Below are positions 59,368 to 64,000 of a DNA stretch of 64,000 nt, one piece after another. Origin of the DNA: Massilia sp. Root133 (lineage in GTDB: Bacteria; Pseudomonadota; Gammaproteobacteria; Burkholderiales; Burkholderiaceae_D); NCBI RefSeq assembly GCF_001426525.1, contig NZ_LMEW01000032.1, positions 249,370-313,369 on the forward strand. The letters are read 5' to 3'. Under the pieces are notes generated by a model. It made no database searches and was not told the origin of the DNA. It saw nothing but the letters and a program-made list of their open reading frames with translations. The position numbers and the translations under genes were made by a program. How positions within the stretch are numbered: position 1 is the stretch's first letter; every line of letters begins with the position of its first letter.

Positions 59368-62097
59368 GTTGCGTAGCTGCTCGCGCCGGGCCGCCACGCC
59401 GTCCAGCACATCGAGAATGTCCGCCGCCATCACGGGCTTGACGAAATGGCGGTCGAAGCCGGCCGCCAGCGCCCGCTCGCGGTCACGCGCCTGGCCGTAG
59501 CCGCTGACGGCGACCAGCGGCACGTCCGCCATGCCGGGCAGCGCGCGCAGGCGGCGCGCCAGCTCGTGGCCGTCGAATTCGGGCAGGCCGATGTCGAGCA
59601 CGCACACGTCCGGGTGCCGCTCGGCCGCGTACGCGAGCGCCTTGCCGGGGCTGTGCCACACGGTCGCGCGGTGGCCCACGGCCTCGATGTACATGGCGAG
59701 GATCTGCGCCGCGTCCACGTTGTCGTCCACGATCAGCACTTCCAGCGCCTCGGCCGGGGCGGCGGCGCCCGTCGCCACCGGCTCGGCGAACGCGTCGTCG
59801 GTGTCGCTGGCCAGGCGCGGCAGCACGACGGTGAAGCGGCTGCCCCGCCCCGGCCCGTCGCTGTGCGCGGCCACGGTCCCGTCGTGCAGCTCCACGAGGC
59901 TCTTCACGAGCGCGAGGCCGATCCCGAGGCCGCCCTGCGACCGGTCCGCGCTGCGCTCGGCCTGCGAGAACAGGTCGAACGCGCGCGCCGCCAGCTCCGG
60001 CGCCATGCCGATGCCGTTGTCGCACACGTCGACGGCGACGCTGGCGCCGTCGAGCCGCACGTGCACGTCGATGCGCCCGCCGTCCGGCGTGTACTTGGCC
60101 GCGTTGCCGAGGATGTTGGCGAAGACCTGCACGAGGCGCTTGCGGTCGCCTTCCACCTGCGCGTCGTCCGACGGCAGGTGCAATTCGAGATGGTGCGACT
60201 TCGCCCTGACCTGCGGCCGCACCTGTTCCACGGCCTCGCCGATGACACCCGCCAACGGCACGGGCGCGCGGTCCAGCGTGATCAGCCCGCGCGTGACGCG
60301 CGAGACGTCGAGCAGGTCGTCGATCAACCCTGTCATGTGGCGCGCCTGGCGGCCGATGATCGTCGTCACCTGGCGCACGCGGTCCTCGTCCAGCCGGCCG
60401 ACCTTGAGGAAGTCGGCGGCCGCCGTGATCGGCGCGAGCGGATTGCGCAGCTCGTGCGCCAGCATCGCGAGGAACTCGTCCTTGCGCCGGTCGGCCTCGC
60501 GAAGGGCGCGCTGCGCGTCCTGGATCGGCGTGACGTCGACCATCACGGCCACGCCTTCCGTCGCCGGATGATCCATCGTGACGGAGCCCATCTGCACGCT
60601 CACCCGGCTGCCGTCCTTGCGCAAGTATTCCTTGACGAGGTTTTCCATGCGCCCGGTCGTGCGCAGCTCTTCCATCGCGCGCGCAGTGGCGTCGGCCCAT
60701 TCCGGCGGCGTGAGCATGCGCGACTCGAGGCCGTCGCGCTCGAACTCCTCGCGCGTGTAGCCCAGCATATCGAGGAAGGCCTGGTTGGCGTCGATCAGGG
60801 TACCGTCCATGCGGTAGCGCACGATGCCCACCACGTTCGATTCGGCCAGGCGCGCGAAGCGCATCTCGCTCGCGCGCAGCGCTTCCTCGGCGCGTTTCTG
60901 CCCGCTGATGTCGAGCACGACGCCCGGCAGCCAGGCGGGCCGGCCGGCGGCATCGAGCGTGACCTTGCCGCGCGCGAGCACGTCGCGCCAGGTGCCGTCC
61001 GCACGCCGCACACGGTACGTGCATTCGAAGCCGTCGCCGGTCGCCAGGGCGTCCTCGATGCAGCGCCGCGTGTGCGCCACGTCGTCCGGGTGCACGCCCG
61101 CCAGGTAGGCGGACAGCGGACCGCCTCCCGCCGTCGCCTCGTCGACGCCGTAGATGCCGGCCAGGTTGCGGTCGGCGTACACGCGGTCGTGCGCGAGGTC
61201 GTACGTCCAGGTGCCGATGTCGGCCGCCACCAGCGCCGCCGACAGGCGCATGCGCGCATCCTGCAGGGCTTCCTCGTTGCGCTTCTGCTGATGGATGTCG
61301 GTGCAGGTGCCCATCCAGCGCGCGATGCGTCCCTGCGCGTCGCGCACGGGCTGGGCGCGGCCCAGCACCCAGCGGTATTCGCCGCTGCGGTGCCGCAGGC
61401 GGTATTCGATCTCGTACGGCGTGCCGGTCTCCAGCGAGTGGCGCCAGGCTTCCCACGCGCGCTCCCGGTCGTCCGCGTGGAACATCGCGTTCCAGCGCTC
61501 GCCGTCCGTGTCGCCTTCGCGCATGCCGGTGAACTCGTACCAGCGCTGGTTGTAGAAGTCGTGATAGCCGTCCGCCAGCGTGGACCACACCATGTGCGGC
61601 ATCGCGTCGCAGATGGCGCGGAATTCCGCGTCGACGGGCCGCAGCGCGCCGGTGCCGGACACGATGCACGTGAAGCCGCGCACCGTGCCGTCCAGGTCGC
61701 GCAGCGGCGCGAACGCGAGTTCGAGCCACGCCGGCGCATCGTCGTATTCACCGAGCGGGCATGCGGGCCGGCCGACGCGGAACGATTCGCCCGCCAGCGC
61801 GCGCGCCACGTGCGGCCGCAGCTCGCTCCAGGCCTCGGGCCAGTCGGCGAGGCTGCCGCCCAGCAGGGCGGGATGGTACGCGCCGACCAGCGGCACGGCC
61901 GCGTCGTTGTAGAGCAGTCCCGGCGCGTCGCCCCAGCCGACGAACGTGGGCAGCGTGGCGTCGAGGAAGAACCGGGCCGCGTACGCGAGCGCCGGCGGCC
62001 ACGTCGCCGGCGCCCCCAGTGGGGATGCCGTCCAGTCCCGCGCGCGCAGGATGCGTTCGACGCCCGGTGCGGACAACCCGCCGGCAGAATCGTTCAT
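59314..62097 (-). CDS. Soluble hybrid histidine kinase with multiple PAS domains
   Basis: A 927-residue protein with no clear membrane segment. Four PAS-like modules in order: N-terminal (LGAPATWPPALAYAARFFLD region), PAS_3-type around 165-275 (HMVWSTLADGYHDFYNQRWY), a third around 290-410 (TYDLAHDRVYADRNLAGIYG) and a fourth around 420-540 (ESNVVGIVRYRMDGTLIDAN). Then HisKA with FLAMLAHELRNPLAPITAAA, ATPase (ANILGNAAKYTPDGG, CDNGIGM, GGLGIGLALVKSLVELH) and a receiver domain (VLIVDDNVDAAQIL, VCVLDIGLPEFDG). It signals through an internal phosphorelay to an unknown partner. The last residues (VFPAQAGTHVEVPKPTR) are encoded by repeat copy C. Confidence 0.92.
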   Translation of the reverse strand: MNDSAGGLSAPGVERILRARDWTASPLGAPATWPPALAYAARFFLDATLPTFVGWGDAPGLLYNDAAVPLVGAYHPALLGGSLADWPEAWSELRPHVARALAGESFRVGRPACPLGEYDDAPAWLELAFAPLRDLDGTVRGFTCIVSGTGALRPVDAEFRAICDAMPHMVWSTLADGYHDFYNQRWYEFTGMREGDTDGERWNAMFHADDRERAWEAWRHSLETGTPYEIEYRLRHRSGEYRWVLGRAQPVRDAQGRIARWMGTCTDIHQQKRNEEALQDARMRLSAALVAADIGTWTYDLAHDRVYADRNLAGIYGVDEATAGGGPLSAYLAGVHPDDVAHTRRCIEDALATGDGFECTYRVRRADGTWRDVLARGKVTLDAAGRPAWLPGVVLDISGQKRAEEALRASEMRFARLAESNVVGIVRYRMDGTLIDANQAFLDMLGYTREEFERDGLESRMLTPPEWADATARAMEELRTTGRMENLVKEYLRKDGSRVSVQMGSVTMDHPATEGVAVMVDVTPIQDAQRALREADRRKDEFLAMLAHELRNPLAPITAAADFLKVGRLDEDRVRQVTTIIGRQARHMTGLIDDLLDVSRVTRGLITLDRAPVPLAGVIGEAVEQVRPQVRAKSHHLELHLPSDDAQVEGDRKRLVQVFANILGNAAKYTPDGGRIDVHVRLDGASVAVDVCDNGIGMAPELAARAFDLFSQAERSADRSQGGLGIGLALVKSLVELHDGTVAAHSDGPGRGSRFTVVLPRLASDTDDAFAEPVATGAAAPAEALEVLIVDDNVDAAQILAMYIEAVGHRATVWHSPGKALAYAAERHPDVCVLDIGLPEFDGHELARRLRALPGMADVPLVAVSGYGQARDRERALAAGFDRHFVKPVMAADILDVLDGVAARREQLRNVFPAQAGTHVEVPKPTR

Positions 62098-62130
62098 GAT
62101 GTCGTGGCCAAAAGCGCCATTCTACCGGGG

Positions 62131-64000
62131 TCACGCATAGCGGGGCATCCCGGGCAGCAGCTTGTCGAGCGTGACGGGATAGTCGCGCACCCGCACGCCG
62201 GTCGCGTTGTAGATGGCGTTCGCCACCGCCGCCGCCACGCCGCAGATCCCCAGCTCGCCCACGCCCTTCGCCTTCATCGGCGACGAGACCGGATCCGTCT
62301 CGTCGAGGAAGATGACCTCCTGGTGCGGGATGTCGGCGTGCACCGGCACTTCGTAGCCGGCCAGGTCGTGGTTGACGAAGAAGCCGGCGCGCTTGTCGAC
62401 GACGAGGTCTTCCATCAGCGCGGCACCCACGCCCATCGTCATCGCGCCGATCACCTGGCTGCGCGCGGATTTCGGATTCAGGATGCGCCCGGCCGCGCAC
62501 ACGGCCAGCATGCGCCGCACGCGCACTTCCGCCGTCGCCGCGTCGACCGCGACCTCGACGAAGTGGGCGCCGAACGTCGACTGCTGGTACCTCTTGTCGA
62601 GGTCACCGTATTCCATGGTGTCCTCGCCGATCACGTCCGCCTCGCGCGATGCCTGCTCCAGCGGCAGCGCCTTGCCGCCGGCGCGCACCATGCCGCCGCT
62701 GAAATCGGCCTGCGCGGGGTCGAGGCCCAGCTTCTTCGCCACGTTCTCGCGCAGCTTGACACAGGCGGCGTACACCCCGGCCGTCGAGCTGTTGCCGCCC
62801 CACTGGCCGCCGGAGCCGGCCGACACGGGATATGCCGAATCGCCCAGCCGCACCGTCACGCGCGACAGCGGCACGCCCAGCATCTCGGCCGCCGTCTGGC
62901 CGACGATGGTATAGGTGCCGGTGCCGATGTCGGTCATGTCCGTTTCGACGGTGACGGTGCCGTCGCGCTCCAGGCGCACGCGCGCCGCCGACTTCATCAC
63001 GAGATTGTTGCGGAACGCGGCCGCCATGCCGTAGCCCACGAGCCAGCGGCCGTCGCGTACCTGGCCAGGTTTCGGATTGCGCCGGTTCCACCCGAAGCGT
63101 TCCGCGCCGAGGCGCAGCGTGTCGACGAAGCGCCGCTGCGAGAATCTGCGGCCCGGCTTTTCCGGATCGACCGTCGTGTCGTTCACGATGCGCAGCGTGA
63201 CGGGGTCCATCTGCAGCTTTTCCGCCAGCTCGTCCATCGCGATTTCCAGCGCCATCATGCCCGGCGCCTCGCCCGGCGCGCGCATCGCATTGCCTTCCGC
63301 GAGGTCGAGCACGGCGAGACGCATCTGCGTGAAGCGGTTCGGGCCGGCGTACAGCAACCGGGTCTGGTTCACCGCGGTCTCCGGTCCGCCGTCCGGCAGG
63401 TCGCCCGACCAGCTCTCGTGCGCGATCGCCGTGATGCGGCCTTCGCGCGTGGCGCCGATGCGGATGTGCTGGATCGTCGCCGGCCGGTGCGTCGTGTTGT
63501 TCATCATGAGGGCGCGCTGCAACGTGACCTTCACGGGCCGGCCGACGGCCTTCGCGCCCAGCGCGGCCAGCAGCGCTTCCGACCGGAGGAACAGCTTGCC
63601 GCCGAAGCCGCCGCCGATGTAGGGCGACACGAGGCGCACGTTTTCCTCGGGGATGCCGAGCGTCCGCGCCATGTCCTTCTTGCCCCAGTTGATCATCTGG
63701 TTCGCGGTGTACAGGGTCAGCGTGTCGCCCTGCCACACGGCCGTCGACGCGTGCGGTTCCATCATCGCGTGCGTCTGGTCCGGCGTCTTGTACGTCGCGT
63801 CCAGTTTCACGGGCGCGGATGCGAAAGCAGCTTCGAAGTTGCCGACCTTCGTCGTCGATTTCGCCTTGTCCTTGCTGGCCGGCCCGGCGGCGTTCATCGC
63901 CGCTTCCAGGTCGTAGACGCCGTTGACCGGCGCGTATTCCACGTGCAGCAGCGCCGCGGCGGCGCGCGCCTGTTCGAACGTCTCCGCGACGATGAGCGCC
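62131..64000 (-). CDS. Molybdopterin-binding subunit of an aldehyde/xanthine dehydrogenase-family enzyme (PaoC/YagR-like), N-terminus beyond the window
   Basis: About 623 residues of the large molybdenum-binding subunit are visible, open to the window edge. Visible: DATYKTPDQTHAMMEPHAST, LVSPYIGGGFGGKLFLRSEA, GNAMRAPGEAPGMMALEIAM, TDIGTGTYTIVGQTAAEMLG and the catalytic-Glu segment KGVGELGICGVAAAVANAIY near the end. These are the landmarks of the PaoC/YagR group, periplasmic or cytoplasmic aldehyde oxidoreductases that need iron-sulfur (PaoA) and FAD (PaoB) partners, expected upstream outside the window. The full subunit would be about 730 residues. Substrate is unknown. The 33-base gap to the hybrid kinase leaves the two tightly packed on the same strand. 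Confidence 0.93.
   Translation of the reverse strand, partial: ALIVAETFEQARAAAALLHVEYAPVNGVYDLEAAMNAAGPASKDKAKSTTKVGNFEAAFASAPVKLDATYKTPDQTHAMMEPHASTAVWQGDTLTLYTANQMINWGKKDMARTLGIPEENVRLVSPYIGGGFGGKLFLRSEALLAALGAKAVGRPVKVTLQRALMMNNTTHRPATIQHIRIGATREGRITAIAHESWSGDLPDGGPETAVNQTRLLYAGPNRFTQMRLAVLDLAEGNAMRAPGEAPGMMALEIAMDELAEKLQMDPVTLRIVNDTTVDPEKPGRRFSQRRFVDTLRLGAERFGWNRRNPKPGQVRDGRWLVGYGMAAAFRNNLVMKSAARVRLERDGTVTVETDMTDIGTGTYTIVGQTAAEMLGVPLSRVTVRLGDSAYPVSAGSGGQWGGNSSTAGVYAACVKLRENVAKKLGLDPAQADFSGGMVRAGGKALPLEQASREADVIGEDTMEYGDLDKRYQQSTFGAHFVEVAVDAATAEVRVRRMLAVCAAGRILNPKSARSQVIGAMTMGVGAALMEDLVVDKRAGFFVNHDLAGYEVPVHADIPHQEVIFLDETDPVSSPMKAKGVGELGICGVAAAVANAIYNATGVRVRDYPVTLDKLLPGMPRYA

Overview
The window is a high-GC chromosomal segment (GC-ending codons almost everywhere) from a betaproteobacterium, most likely the Massilia/Telluria/Duganella group of Oxalobacteraceae. 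This rests on the mix of a PEP-CTERM surface protein next to the PrsT TPR lipoprotein, MSHA-type pseudopilins, a complete malonate decarboxylase operon with MadLM, many GGDEF and PAS regulators, and a metR/metE pair. No rRNA, tRNA, insertion sequence, prophage or CRISPR array was found. Gene packing is tight: no gap reaches 300 bases, and at least seven convergent gene pairs overlap at their 3' ends.

Layout. 1-2559: end of a branched-chain amino acid binding protein, a MaoC-like hydratase, and two coupled universal stress proteins behind a perfect FNR/Anr box. 2556-7104 (minus): a compact operon of YaiO-like outer-membrane barrel, LTA-synthase/MdoB-like sulfatase-fold transferase and TIM-barrel glycosidase-like protein, probably an envelope glycan system. 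7252-13845: flavodoxin-fold oxidoreductase, hemerythrin-like protein, class A beta-lactamase coupled to an acetyltransferase, GH92 mannosidase, DMT exporter with a divergent Lrp/AsnC regulator. 13855-19826 (minus): KfrA-like protein, diguanylate cyclase, ECF41 sigma factor with a candidate self-recognised promoter, an unknown protein, a TonB-dependent receptor. 20076-25272 (plus): MSHA minor-pilin cassette in the order Q-C-D-O-P, then DUF817. 26110-28258: small membrane protein, SnoaL-like protein, PP2C phosphatase, DUF805. 28266-31631: metR/metE around an 18-bp palindrome. 31719-39490: FAD monooxygenase, unknown protein, PrsT, PEP-CTERM protein, PAS-GGDEF cyclase, Dps. 39619-46124: two two-component systems flanking a metallo-beta-lactamase-fold hydrolase. 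46094-48165: a LysR gene with an in-frame stop, and its divergent NAD-binding epimerase-like neighbour. 48074-56380: mdcR and mdcABCDE-madLM-mdcGH for malonate uptake and decarboxylation. 56374-64000: alpha/beta hydrolase, sugar-porter-type MFS protein with an unusual extracytoplasmic insert, hybrid histidine kinase, and the C-terminal part of a molybdopterin-binding aldehyde dehydrogenase subunit.

How it fits together. The best-defined pathway is malonate use: MadLM imports malonate, MdcB and MdcG build and attach the prosthetic group on MdcC, MdcH primes it with malonyl, MdcA exchanges acyl groups, and MdcDE decarboxylates. The envelope theme is strong (YaiO operon, MSHA cassette, PrsT/PEP-CTERM, GH92, TonB receptor), as is cyclic-di-GMP signalling. 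A palindromic repeat family sits at three convergent gene junctions and probably terminates transcription from both sides.

The least ordinary parts are the YaiO/LTA-synthase-like/glycosidase operon, the isolated MSHA cassette, the ECF41 gene without an obvious partner, and the split LysR gene.
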